NCBI GenBank assembly: GCA_031256195.1
Contig: JAIRRB010000142.1
Location: forward strand, 1-50,196
DNA: 50,196 bases
Source: Treponema sp.
GTDB taxonomy: Bacteria; Spirochaetota; Spirochaetia; Treponematales; Breznakiellaceae
Reading direction: 5' to 3'
Positions 35,901 to 43,134 of the stretch are shown one piece after another. The notes below the pieces were generated by a model. The model was not told where the DNA came from, made no database searches, and worked only from the letters and a program-made list of their open reading frames with translations. Both the position numbers and the translations under genes were made by a program. Numbering within the stretch: the stretch's first letter is position 1; each line of letters opens with the position of its first letter.

Positions 35901-38900
35901 TGACGATGGGAACCTTGCCGTTTAAGATATATTGGTCTTCCTCGTTGGGAAGGCGGCCAAAGTTAAAAAACGATTCACTCAGTTCCACAGCGGGGGGCGT
36001 TGAGTCTACCTGTATGGTACGGTCGGCAATGCCGTGGGTGCCCAGGCTGTCGTAGGCTACCAGGTTAAAGGTCCGCCATTCAAATACGGTTGCTCCTGAC
36101 GCAAAAACAAGGTCATTGCCGAAATTGACGGCAGCGGGAACCGCCCAATCATAGACCCAATAGTTATCTTCGTCCAAGTCTAATCTGCGTACCATTGTCA
36201 GCGTAGGAGTAGCACCCCATGTCTGTAAAGAACTCGTGGTAACAACACCTGTGGAAGAAACAGAAGGCCATGCGCCCGAATCCATGCCGGGGCTAAAGGT
36301 AATCTCCAGTTTTGTAATTTCAAGCCGGCTCTTGACCGTTCCTTTAACTTCAATCGCTTCTTTATTTCTGGAGGAATTGTTTTCAATGCCAATAACATCT
36401 ATAACCGGCGCCTGGGACTGTACGGCAAAATAGAAGGTTTCTTCTTTTGACACTACCGTCGGCACATCGCCCGGCCGGCTGCTCTGGGGATATCGGCTTA
36501 TCCCTACCTTTACATCAATATTGTCCGTAATTTTAATCGTTAATACATAAAAACCGTCATACAGGTTTTTGGGCAGCGGGTCCTGCCCCTCATACATGGC
36601 CTCCGCCATAATTGCCTGGGTCAATGTACCGGACAATTCCAGACTGCTGCCGCTCTCCAAATAATCTTTGCCGTTCAGCGCCTTTTTTAAGAGGGCCAAA
36701 TTCTCGTCTTGTTTCAGATATACTTCTTTACCGCTGTTCAGGTCTTTCAGCGTTATTTCCACGCCGCCCTTGTTCATGCTAATCCCATCATCATCGGTAA
36801 AGGTCAATTCTATGCCCTGATCACTATCAAGGATATTTTGTTTAGTGGTATTGCCGCCTGTCGGGGCGCCTGTCAAATTATCATAGGTAATCAGCAGGTC
36901 ATCTTTGCCGGTTATTATCCCGTCGTTCTTAAAATCACCCCCCGCTACAACCATGCCGGGAATATCGGTTGAGTCATCCACACTGAGTTTCTGTACGATG
37001 TAGCCCAGATTATAGACCTTGTCCTGGGCGATTATATACAGCCACAGGTCTTCCCCATCCCATTCGTTGCTGTTTTTGAGAAGAGGTCCGCCGGAATCTT
37101 TCCAGGCGTTAAACTTAAAGTTGTGGGTCGTTTCCGGCCTTACCCAGCCGGATATCGGCGTCTCGCCGATATCGTTAAAAAATTGCAGGTTGTCCGCCGT
37201 GGGGTTCGCGCGGAAGGTTTCGAGTTTACTGATTATGTTACTGTTGTCAGCCGCATTGGGGGGCGCTTCCTGCACTATCCATTTGACTACCGGGATATTA
37301 TCATCCTCTGACGCTCTAATGCCCAATAAAGCGCCGCGGTCTACCGAAACCTGTATATTGCCGTTGACTATGTACGGATCATTATTAATCCAGGCGCCCG
37401 CACTCCCCGTGTTGCCTCCCGCCGGGTCCTCCGCCTGCCCTATCATGGAGCGTATGGTCGCTTCGGGGCCGGCTCCGTCTATATACAGAAGGTAATTCGC
37501 CACACCCACAATGCCGCTGACAGAATACGCCCGTACTTCCAGCGTGTAAGGATCGGAACTGCTGGTAAAAATCTTTCTATTAGTCACAGTGCCGTCATCG
37601 TACTCTTTGCTGTTGTCTCCGGTATAAACAAAAACATTGCCTATGCCCGTAAAATCGCCGGCGCTCCCGTTGTCCCAGTTCAGATTGCCGGAACGTCTCG
37701 CCAGCCCGGCCCCATGACTCCATGACAAGGTAGCATTGGCAATCCCGTCGGAATGCGCCGCCAGTATACGCAAGCGGAATTCATTTATTTTCATTGCCGT
37801 CGGCGCGTTTATGTAGATATTGGGATGCCTATCCAGTTCTGCCGGGGTTTTGTCGCTGTTATCCAGTTCAATTTCGGGAGGCTCGCCGGAACTGACCACC
37901 TGGAGGGAATAAAAGGGGCCCCTGTCCAGGGGTTCGGTGTCCGTATCGCGTAACACGGGATGCCAGCCGACCGCTTCCACTTCATCGCCTTCGGGCTCAC
38001 GGGGGAACATAAATGTATCCGAAGCGGGATCGTCATCAAAGAAGGTATCGGAGGTTTGTATTCTAAAACGGTACACTCCGGTCTCAAGGGGTTCGAAATC
38101 CCCGCTGGAAAGATCATACCGAATCTGTCGTGTGTCCGGGTCTATCGTGAATTTGGACAGTCTGAAAACAAAATTGGCGGCGCGCTCAACCGTCTGACTG
38201 TTACGATCTTTATAACTCCAGTTTTTGGCTTCATCATCAGTGGTGTCAACGCCGGAAAGGAACAGGACGGCCCAGCCCCATTCGGGGTCATCGCCTGCGG
38301 GTTCAGGCCACTCTTCCGGCCAAATTTTAATGCGGGGGTATCCGGGCTTAATGCCCCGGCGGTCGATTATTTGTCCCCGGACTTCCGTATTGGTCCCGAG
38401 TCTCGGCGGTTCAATATCACCTTCCAGTTTGGAACTGTCCGGCGCAGTCATTTTAACGATTGAAGGGTTGTTTTTAATGATATAGACCAGCTCTGCGGTC
38501 TTTCCCATATTGCTGGTGCGATTCGAGTCATATACCCGGAACTGTATTTTCAGGAAGCCGTCATCCAGAATCTGCCCGTTGAAATCCAGAGTGTTCAGGT
38601 CAAAGGTCCATGTTTTTTGCTTGGGATCGTCGCCTGTCATTTTTAGTTCGGGATGAGTCCCGTCATGCAGCGGCGGTAATGAATCATCTTCCTGGTTAAA
38701 TATTTTTACTTCTACCCGTCTCAGTTCACGGTAAGCGTTGACCGTTCCGCTGAAATGGACAACTCCTTTCAGATAGGAGCCTACGGACGGGTCGCCCAAT
38801 GTTATAGTCGGCGGTTCTATGTCAACCTTTCTCCCCAGATTGTTGCTAAAGGGATTTTCGCATGAGACGAATACCGCAAAAACCGCAATGGCGACCGCCG

Positions 38901-38937
38901 AAAAAAACAATGTGTTTTTCAGATACCTGGACAACAT
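26908..38937 (-). CDS. Giant multi-Ig-domain lipoprotein (4009 aa), promoter-proximal paralogue
   Basis: The N-terminus has a normal lipoprotein signal, basic MLSRYLK, a hydrophobic core and the lipobox VFVSC with Cys at 26, then CENPF. The rest is a long run of Ig-like modules (VDIEPPTITLGDP, VDSTPPAVELSES, LDNTAPTITAP), a TIG-like domain near 3345 (VAVISGFNLGASG) and a C-terminal propeller-like region (YPVIAYYDETNG near 3769). Matching landmarks occur in the same order in the downstream gene, for example QKLVIMNNVPRINRITLATD here and QKTVIMNKNPWINTVTLLTD there, and VSGKVILRG in both. The two therefore arose by duplication of a full-length gene. A GGAGGT site six bases from the ATG and a promoter at 38998-39027 mark it as first in the unit. 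The lipid anchor and size (over 400 kDa) suggest a long surface or periplasm-spanning structure. Function is not known. Confidence 0.92.
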   Translation of the reverse strand: MLSRYLKNTLFFSAVAIAVFAVFVSCENPFSNNLGRKVDIEPPTITLGDPSVGSYLKGVVHFSGTVNAYRELRRVEVKIFNQEDDSLPPLHDGTHPELKMTGDDPKQKTWTFDLNTLDFNGQILDDGFLKIQFRVYDSNRTSNMGKTAELVYIIKNNPSIVKMTAPDSSKLEGDIEPPRLGTNTEVRGQIIDRRGIKPGYPRIKIWPEEWPEPAGDDPEWGWAVLFLSGVDTTDDEAKNWSYKDRNSQTVERAANFVFRLSKFTIDPDTRQIRYDLSSGDFEPLETGVYRFRIQTSDTFFDDDPASDTFMFPREPEGDEVEAVGWHPVLRDTDTEPLDRGPFYSLQVVSSGEPPEIELDNSDKTPAELDRHPNIYINAPTAMKINEFRLRILAAHSDGIANATLSWSHGAGLARRSGNLNWDNGSAGDFTGIGNVFVYTGDNSKEYDDGTVTNRKIFTSSSDPYTLEVRAYSVSGIVGVANYLLYIDGAGPEATIRSMIGQAEDPAGGNTGSAGAWINNDPYIVNGNIQVSVDRGALLGIRASEDDNIPVVKWIVQEAPPNAADNSNIISKLETFRANPTADNLQFFNDIGETPISGWVRPETTHNFKFNAWKDSGGPLLKNSNEWDGEDLWLYIIAQDKVYNLGYIVQKLSVDDSTDIPGMVVAGGDFKNDGIITGKDDLLITYDNLTGAPTGGNTTKQNILDSDQGIELTFTDDDGISMNKGGVEITLKDLNSGKEVYLKQDENLALLKKALNGKDYLESGSSLELSGTLTQAIMAEAMYEGQDPLPKNLYDGFYVLTIKITDNIDVKVGISRYPQSSRPGDVPTVVSKEETFYFAVQSQAPVIDVIGIENNSSRNKEAIEVKGTVKSRLEITKLEITFSPGMDSGAWPSVSSTGVVTTSSLQTWGATPTLTMVRRLDLDEDNYWVYDWAVPAAVNFGNDLVFASGATVFEWRTFNLVAYDSLGTHGIADRTIQVDSTPPAVELSESFFNFGRLPNEEDQYILNGKVPIVIMATDLNGIADDGVNANVWWWILPSAASRPTATMAPDGTITVTPYPFPGGGAAGLGGRFKTTDNKGGGNYQFILNTTNLADNATYNLWAIAQDKAGNFSVLTAGTPPLRTFTVNQNSDLPVLVEGSLKPDDGAVISGETTSLVIEGKAFDDDGFDKDKLGTYIQIRFASGTNNAWGNWIPINSGLSGAALSGPDAMGEIRFVLNLQTNNFSGYFATDGEKRYQILITDEAVAAVNLNPSNPLKFADPPGKNPDGNLTLGPVQRQFPTSGYYSFYLKKELPEVYFTRNDVKPGHDGYTSQRPVYGTSAELLADLNDLYVVDGYLESVKFTYNTPGTYTGTTVKDQELITVNPNNVPVGNRYDKNYAGGWHLVSAWLAPFSHSSMPDGMQSIAIEAIDQVGQKTRVEYTFYKDTSPPLITFTNMSTGIISGEASAVAVRGNFRDEYSNIANTFTYQFDKGLPNSGLINTVNTFGDSGTPDKTANWEIKIPNDPGFPDGEHSLTITVADSYGNTREEFVVFLVDRAPPELSKEAAFVVTAGSGSKQLVMADAYTRVFSASGYTTGDTNPAFFLSGLVYEHNLTSLSVGIYANSNDTNAEVSEKLDQIDQNDFDVVPEYDKGGNLSLKKAIIEDGGLYGNIGAMPANANNVYVWTLKVTKGDLAALLVSDSSEAVRRQIVVVATDLAGKNSSRESWRFSLDGTPPDVKYYNLNETAASTLMNQTISLQGMVEDFTNVKEIRYRIARWNYAGTNSGWQYYNGTTWTATPNNNYSSWPNLLAPETIKSSVSWTLDNAALTGYPANLFNTEGKYRLDLYATDYSLNDQLEAAGNALILNETVDAPNGRVFFIDRTLPNITGLTTRKDYYSGADGNIVFQYTVTDANGIKGVSANLSPSAGSVTVTPAAYDPNTLTYAVTVTISGMGGAPSDKYSLTLTATDGAGRAAEDKIEFNLDNTAPTITAPHVPLRTNDTAVTGRVIINGSFSKLTDSPVQMAAFYIGTGSAAPSPAMPTVEQVKAVGSGWHYNTGGGADPWNLVVGGKTLAEIAPGTSSAVITLPNTRDFLTSSPNYLGPMTTITLGIPALTFNGASIPNGEEIYPLTIYYFAVDEAGNREVTPFTYYIYPEGDRPIVDKINSPKQDAPESERMLNGRIRIAGTAVDNVRVKRVWFRVLKAETETYATDIRIPEWNEETWEPAGNQNQTSQELFHNVAGVNTSLGIGWYKANGGGSSSVSWWAYINTEGELDPIFSNSAKITIEVMAEDTTWVDSIPPDGGWDPAMGLYSKKTSESSVYAYVVSGAPRFEDDMVLNPAVNGSSSSLGAGVWGSNVTTYMRGRSAYAVTVKHTQGVGSITWNGYDLLAANPYTTTTYGTHITAMSGGTYNANTNPGIAAKAGPKALITTGLTALDALTAARTFMIWTTSSAAAITDSASTILVPTNDNKRLTTFTLEQGRTVNVSSGGVTELMEMVDGYFEWIVVIDINANILEGGKYLGGAAYHDVELTATETSKVIPLKQEQTLNLPIDNLPPTGMYTHNGFVAGTDATFGGEAGDTGAVNGLSRVVLWFSRMINGTQTSFKWDGDTDAFNGSGTTLPDGSLAGVNVPVIPAESALTGGNDCIVIDRNDPMGQRTHHGHGLRMGFASGGSLGTSWYVTLDSTKMESGRVTAHYIVYDKAGNTKYYTQKLVIMNNVPRINRITLATDIRGDTGLGATLGAGNGRYVAMPGGGVTADGTPHMGAAPVSQIRTAVQGKLGLTAADPDTDKGISMAIPINTERLNAYGVVYDEAFTVRNNLLAVKVDLIDTVDENLKTWSKTKRTFRVEYVSGAVPITYNAGTRLLNVRAGRIYIINDPGANFPWGSYGLRVAEGDTARRGMAFMAVEDGANVTIQAGAYGTPSAWELNGSYYQTPADPFARTHPGTLGLPDVALKGGTPGNTTGAYSAEFMYGSNAFGTAAGTRITDFAPAFAPDDRPLPYPLAGVNPWVAHSLFIVKVFDGDEEELFGDFALLSIRVNNDDKTRPYAQLYDLNPKTEGQDTNVTQTAALQMNMGGNRIKGGLYNNGTVQVVEKSGHIEPRKNSIGGTNYVHTLTSGQMGGAATATAATMQKPLVDDAAIASFLNIDTVSGKVILRGYAEDDQRIHRIDLEFYNAANTGNRTDFVTILEFNNNTTANPAPFLRKGAALRGGDVEFTETVDLNRHRVEWAYLWDTEQLPATTLGGATGTVVGDITVRAVAYNANNATPKGSKDSNTHISHAYGTPATYTQANYNGVWDYYNPDFPLYDSRFALGGDNHYKFRRYNSMRINLRPYITGFKRNKNDFAHDTRSRQGRYMFAQSEVAVISGFNLGASGVTPTIGLPTANAGTYTNAINVGNITATAANNPYEVDMAAVSASRYRQFTVPAGAVTGNGKVAFTVSGYMAVNTGTERLAANSVRPVIQPWNTERSPGIAGSQLWDDFTMLHIWQSDDTHNTGTDRGRFDKTTNMIVKDPAMTINPANGTLYSSHSQAGGNQGGIDYSTNAATGMTRVAQFCDPIITSDIFISTNLTTVWTAHSIIGEQGGGTGWASKGGIFISGPRGGNAGLTSGLAATTNSDTVFNSQYLAESCSYNANANAPGTQSNPPALNQFLNPHIITYYDGTNEHIHVSYYDDKDGSMKYRYNRRGSPGTITGSAAGTATTAANSTAPYAWTNLDGGYDVDDQNAYNAANNTNWATGAGGGNRPANDFIGAIATNGRIVNWNTRTQTQGRGYNIDAGKHNAIALNRNGYPVIAYYDETNGKLKLAVSNGTTMPVAAASWKIRDNVIPRDNLNYNGTGQYVSMMIDTRGANDIIHIAALNSLNRNMVYIRGELYPVRGTSSQDDTTAAANNVLINVTVQVVDSVGSVGSWCKLSLDSQGNPWIAYKDESFRGSRDGVKVAYLDSAVFYKGGTSYFTGKDIDVWGQPITGWEAMNVPTYGRVEDASATVNTRLGMECYPARNYAGTPNPTTKFWAGAVGYLAPDYYRIAYYVK

Positions 38938-38977
38938 ATACTACCTCCGGGAGAAAATGGAGACACACCTCTTGCAA

Positions 38978-39027
38978 TATACAACTATCCCATTATCATT
39001 ATATAATAAGACATATTCAAAAATCAA
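38978..39027. promoter_or_regulatory. Divergent promoter pair sharing a palindromic -10 element
   Basis: The palindrome ATTATATAAT (38998-39007) contains a perfect TATAAT on each strand. On the minus strand TTGATT (39027-39022) lies 18 bp upstream of its -10; on the plus strand TATACA (38978-38983) lies 18 bp upstream of the other. The first would drive the two giant lipoproteins and the second the OmpA-domain gene. The 122-bp gap holds nothing else obvious besides the two ribosome sites. Confidence 0.7.
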
Positions 39028-39059
39028 CATATATTTGCAAAAAAACCGAGGGTTTGGCT

Positions 39060-42000
39060 ATGAAAAAGACATTATGCTGCGTGGCGGCGTTTTTCTGCCT
39101 GGTAACGGCATTACCGGCAATGGATGCGCCGGCTTCCCCGGCCTGGGGCGCGGATGCCGTGCCGGACCTGTATGCCCCCAATCTGGCGGGGCCGGGAGCC
39201 TTTAGTACCAGTACCGGCGGGGCGCCAACAAGCGCGATTAACCCCGCTCAGGGGGGTGAAGCCCAGCGGATTGTCTTTGATATTGGCTATTTAGCCCTGG
39301 TGGGACTGGGTAATGAGGACAAATTCGGCAATGTGATGGAGGCGGGAGCCCTGTTTCCCACCCGTTACGGGGTTTTTGGCGGCGCTTTGCGGCTCATTCA
39401 AAGTCCTTTTAACGAATCTTTCCCGGTTCAAACGGTTCTTTCGGGAAATTTAAGCGCCGCAAAAGAGATTTACCCCCGTATGTCCCTGGGAGCGGGGTTA
39501 AATTTTGGCATTGGCAGCGCATGGATGTGGAGTCTTTCCGGCGATTTGGGTATTTTTTACCGTGTCGGCAGGGTTGGCCCCCTGGAAAACTTTACCTGGG
39601 CGGCGGTTCTGCGGGGCATGGGAAAAAGCTGGACACCCAGTTGGTTTACCCCGATGGGGGGGGTATCTTTCGATGTGCTGCGGATTCACGGCAAAGAAGG
39701 CAAAAAAGACCCCTTTGCGGTGAATACCGCGGTAGATATGAGCCTTCCTTCGATTATTTATTACCCCAACGCCGGTCTTATCCTGAAACTGGGTTTACGG
39801 GCGGAAATAGCGGAAACGGTCAAATTGTCTCTGTCCTGGCCGGGGGGTTCAGGGCTGAATACGCGCGAACTGCTAAACGGACAGGCGTTTAATCCCCTGC
39901 CCTCGGTGGGTTTGGGGGTTAATATTAATCTGCCGTCAGGCGGAAAACGTATCGCCGGCGGCAGATTGCCCACGGATGGGGAATTGGCCGTTGATACGGC
40001 CTATAAGCCCCTGTATGAAGGGGTTACCGCCCTGGGAGGAGGGGCCACCTGGACGGTGGGCATTGCCGATAAAAGGCCGCCGGTCATAAAAACAGGGTAT
40101 CCTGACCCGGCGGATGCCGCGTACCCGGTCTATTTTTCGCCCAATAATGACGGAAAAGCCGATTATTTGGAATTTCCCCTGAGTATTACCGATGAGCGCT
40201 ATGTGGAAAGCTGGGTATGGGAGATTCGTGACGGGGAAGGTAACATTGTCCGCACTTACCGGAACAAGGAACTGCGGCCTGAAACCCACGGCGTGCGGAA
40301 CTTTTTTGGCCGCTTGTTTGCCGTGAAAACCCAGGTTGATGTGCCGCCTGCGCTCCGCTGGGACGGAATTGGCGATTCGGGGGAACTGGTCCCGGACGGC
40401 AGGTACTTTTTCACGATTACCGCGGCGGATGATTCGGGCAATACGGGCAGTACCCCGGTGTATGAGGCGGTACTGAAAAACGCCCCGCCGGAAATCGCCG
40501 TTACGCCGCTCGATGACGCCCAGCGGGTATTCAGTCCGGGCGGGGGCGGCAGCAAGAACACGATTACCTTTGTCCCGAAAGGCACGGCTGAAGACGCCTG
40601 GGAAAGCGGCATATATACGACTGCCGGTGAAAAAGTGCGGACTTTCGCCGTTGAAAGCGGGAATCCCCAATCACGGGTCTGGGACGGCAAAGACGATTCG
40701 GGGGCCATTGTCGGCGACGGCGTGTATACCTACCGGATTGAGGCGACTGACCGGGCGCAGAATTACGCCGGGGCCTCTATGGAAAATATTATTGTCAATA
40801 CAATACGGCCGGTAATCAGCGTCTTTATCGCCGATCCCTGGTTCAGCCCCAACGGAGACGGCATTAAGGATACGGTTGCCATGAATCTGACCGTGCCGGT
40901 AAAGGAAGAAGTGACCGGCTGGACGATGCAGATAAAAGACCGCCAAAGCGTCACCGTTAAAACAATCCGCAGCGGGGAGGAAGGTTTTGCCAAAGCGACG
41001 CCTGAACTGCTGGCCTACAACGGCATGAATGACAGCGGGGCGCTTTTGGCGGAGGGCATATATTCAGGCGTATTGTCCGTAAATTATCTGAACGGCTATA
41101 CGGCAACGGCGCTTTCGCCTCCCTTTAACCTGAAAGTAACGCCGCCTTCGGCAAAAATTACCATGGACTTTGCCGCCTTCTCTCCCAACAACGGCGGCGT
41201 TCAAAGCGAAATGATTATCCGGCAGGAAGGTACCAAAGAAGAACTGTGGACCGGTGAAATAAAACGGGCCAACGCTCCCGCCGCTGAAAGGCCGGTGCGG
41301 AGTTTCCGGTTTAACGGAACGCCCCTGCGGGAACTGCGCTGGGACGGCTCAGGCGAATCGGGAACTTTTGCCGCAGACGGCGAATATACCTATGAGTTAT
41401 ACGCCATTGATCAGGCGGGCAACGCGGGCCGTTCCAACACCCTGCGCTTCCGCATGAGTACCGTTGACACGCCGGTTATGATTACTACCGATCTGCGGGC
41501 TTTTTCGCCTAACGGAGACGGGGTAAAAGACGCGATAAATTTAAATCCGCAGATACAGGTAAAGGAAGGCATTGTCAGTTACCGGGTTGAAGTGCAGGAC
41601 AACGCGGGGCGGGCGGTTCGTACTTTTGAAGGACAGGGAATGCCCCCCGCGGCAATAAGCTGGAACGGCAGAACCACGGCGAATACTCCCGCCCCGGAAG
41701 GCCAGTACAAGGCCCGTCTGGAACTGCGGTATGAACAGGGGAATCAGCCCAGCGCGGTCTCGCTTCCCTTTGAACTGGACATTACCCCGCCGAAGGGTTC
41801 GGTTTCGGCGCCGTACACCGCTTTTTCGCCTAACGGCAAACGCGCGGTCATTCCCTTTAATGTTAAAACCGAAGCCGATGATGAGTGGGAGGCGGTGATA
41901 ACCGGGGCAGGCGGCAGGCGGGTAAAGACCTGGAACTGGAAAGGCGCCGCGCCGGAAATTGTCTGGGACGGCAAGGACGCCGCGGGCAATGCCGCGCCGG

Positions 42001-43133
42001 ACGGAACGTATCAGTTGAGCCTGGAATCTACCGATTTGGCGGGTAACAGCGCCCGGTATAATGTACCCGGCCTCAGCCTGGACGCGCGGATTCCCCGGCT
42101 GATACTGACATCATCATCAACGGGCATAGCCCCGCGGGCGAACCAAAACACCGATCTGGTGCGTTTCGGCGTTATCTGCTCGTTGCAGGAAGGCATAGAA
42201 AGCTGGTCGCTTGAACTGAAAGACGACAAAGGCTCGGTGATGAGACGTTTTGCTTCACCGCCCCTGACCGTGCCGTCCAGTATCGGCTGGAACGGGCTGT
42301 CTGAAGGCGGCGGCATACGCGAAGGGCGCTTTACCCCCACCCTGACGGTTAACTACCTCAAGGGGGATGTGGCCACCGCCGAGACCGCCTCGATTCTGGT
42401 GCATGTGAGCGGGCCGGAACTTTCGATTAACTACCGCCCGCAATACTTCAGTCCCGACAATGACGGCGTAGACGATGAACTGTTTATCAGACTGGGCGCG
42501 AAAAGCCCCGCCCCTGTCGCTTCATGGTATCTGGAAATCCGCGAGCCGGTGCCGCCCCATCTTTTGTTCTACCGCATAGAAGGCAAGGGCAGCCCCGCCG
42601 AAACGGTCATCTGGGACGGCAGAAGCAACAAGGGCGAACTGGTACAGGCCGCCACCGATTATCCGGTGAAGTATTCGGCAACGGATATTCTCGGCAATTC
42701 CAGCGTTATGGATTCACAGATTGGCGTGGACGTACTGGTTATCCGTGACGGCAACCGCCTGAAAATACAGGTTCCCTCCATCGTGTTCAGGGAGAACGCC
42801 GCCGACTTTAACGGCATACCCACTGACCGTTCGGACAACAATGTCCGCGTCCTGCGCCGTATCGCCGACATTCTCAACAAATTCCGCGATTACAAGGTTC
42901 AGGTGGAAGGACACGCCAATCCGGTACAGCGAACCGAGCGGGAAGAACGCAGCGAATTGCAGCCCTTAAGCGAATCGCGGGCGCAAACCGTTGTTAATAT
43001 GCTGATAGAATTCGGCGTTGCCCGCGGACGGCTTTCCGCGACAGGCATGGGCGGCTCCAAACCGGTAGTACAATACGAAGACCGCGACAACTGGTGGAAG
43101 AACCGGCGGGTGGAATTTATTTTGATTAAGTAG
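39060..43133 (+). CDS. Outer-membrane-type protein: barrel-like N-terminus, FlgD-type Ig repeats, OmpA C-terminal domain
   Basis: The track ORF begins at 38862, but the true start is the ATG at 39060: it has GAGGG seven bases upstream and opens a clean signal peptide, MKKTLCCVAAFFCLVTALPA. This gives 1357 aa. Residues about 24-345 alternate glycine and aromatic residues (NPAQGGEAQRIVFDIGYLAL, GLNFGIGSAW) and resemble spirochaete FadL/PorV-like outer-membrane barrels. From about 359 to 1230 come about eight Ig-like repeats of 105-130 residues, each opening with FSPNGDG or a variant. The last 125 residues are an OmpA-like domain (VQVEGHANP, LSESRAQTVV, NRRVEF). The Asp that binds diaminopimelate in OmpA is Asn here, while the Arg is kept. 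Possible role: link between outer membrane, cell wall and the divergently encoded giant lipoproteins. That role is inferred. Confidence 0.9.
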   Translation: MKKTLCCVAAFFCLVTALPAMDAPASPAWGADAVPDLYAPNLAGPGAFSTSTGGAPTSAINPAQGGEAQRIVFDIGYLALVGLGNEDKFGNVMEAGALFPTRYGVFGGALRLIQSPFNESFPVQTVLSGNLSAAKEIYPRMSLGAGLNFGIGSAWMWSLSGDLGIFYRVGRVGPLENFTWAAVLRGMGKSWTPSWFTPMGGVSFDVLRIHGKEGKKDPFAVNTAVDMSLPSIIYYPNAGLILKLGLRAEIAETVKLSLSWPGGSGLNTRELLNGQAFNPLPSVGLGVNINLPSGGKRIAGGRLPTDGELAVDTAYKPLYEGVTALGGGATWTVGIADKRPPVIKTGYPDPADAAYPVYFSPNNDGKADYLEFPLSITDERYVESWVWEIRDGEGNIVRTYRNKELRPETHGVRNFFGRLFAVKTQVDVPPALRWDGIGDSGELVPDGRYFFTITAADDSGNTGSTPVYEAVLKNAPPEIAVTPLDDAQRVFSPGGGGSKNTITFVPKGTAEDAWESGIYTTAGEKVRTFAVESGNPQSRVWDGKDDSGAIVGDGVYTYRIEATDRAQNYAGASMENIIVNTIRPVISVFIADPWFSPNGDGIKDTVAMNLTVPVKEEVTGWTMQIKDRQSVTVKTIRSGEEGFAKATPELLAYNGMNDSGALLAEGIYSGVLSVNYLNGYTATALSPPFNLKVTPPSAKITMDFAAFSPNNGGVQSEMIIRQEGTKEELWTGEIKRANAPAAERPVRSFRFNGTPLRELRWDGSGESGTFAADGEYTYELYAIDQAGNAGRSNTLRFRMSTVDTPVMITTDLRAFSPNGDGVKDAINLNPQIQVKEGIVSYRVEVQDNAGRAVRTFEGQGMPPAAISWNGRTTANTPAPEGQYKARLELRYEQGNQPSAVSLPFELDITPPKGSVSAPYTAFSPNGKRAVIPFNVKTEADDEWEAVITGAGGRRVKTWNWKGAAPEIVWDGKDAAGNAAPDGTYQLSLESTDLAGNSARYNVPGLSLDARIPRLILTSSSTGIAPRANQNTDLVRFGVICSLQEGIESWSLELKDDKGSVMRRFASPPLTVPSSIGWNGLSEGGGIREGRFTPTLTVNYLKGDVATAETASILVHVSGPELSINYRPQYFSPDNDGVDDELFIRLGAKSPAPVASWYLEIREPVPPHLLFYRIEGKGSPAETVIWDGRSNKGELVQAATDYPVKYSATDILGNSSVMDSQIGVDVLVIRDGNRLKIQVPSIVFRENAADFNGIPTDRSDNNVRVLRRIADILNKFRDYKVQVEGHANPVQRTEREERSELQPLSESRAQTVVNMLIEFGVARGRLSATGMGGSKPVVQYEDRDNWWKNRRVEFILIK
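39656..39663 (+). repeat. G8 homopolymer in the barrel-like region of the OmpA-domain gene
   Basis: Eight consecutive G (CCGATGGGGGGGGTATC) lie about 200 codons into the gene, encoding part of TPMGGVSF. The gene is in frame as given. Poly-G runs of this size change length in other treponemes. Confidence 0.9.
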
Positions 43134-43134
43134 G

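Noticed and set aside
38862-39059. Upstream 66 codons of the OmpA-domain ORF as listed in the track (start 38862)
   Set aside because: This part overlaps the opposite-strand giant gene and the divergent promoter, and has no signal-like sequence. The ATG at 39060 has a ribosome site and begins a clean signal peptide.
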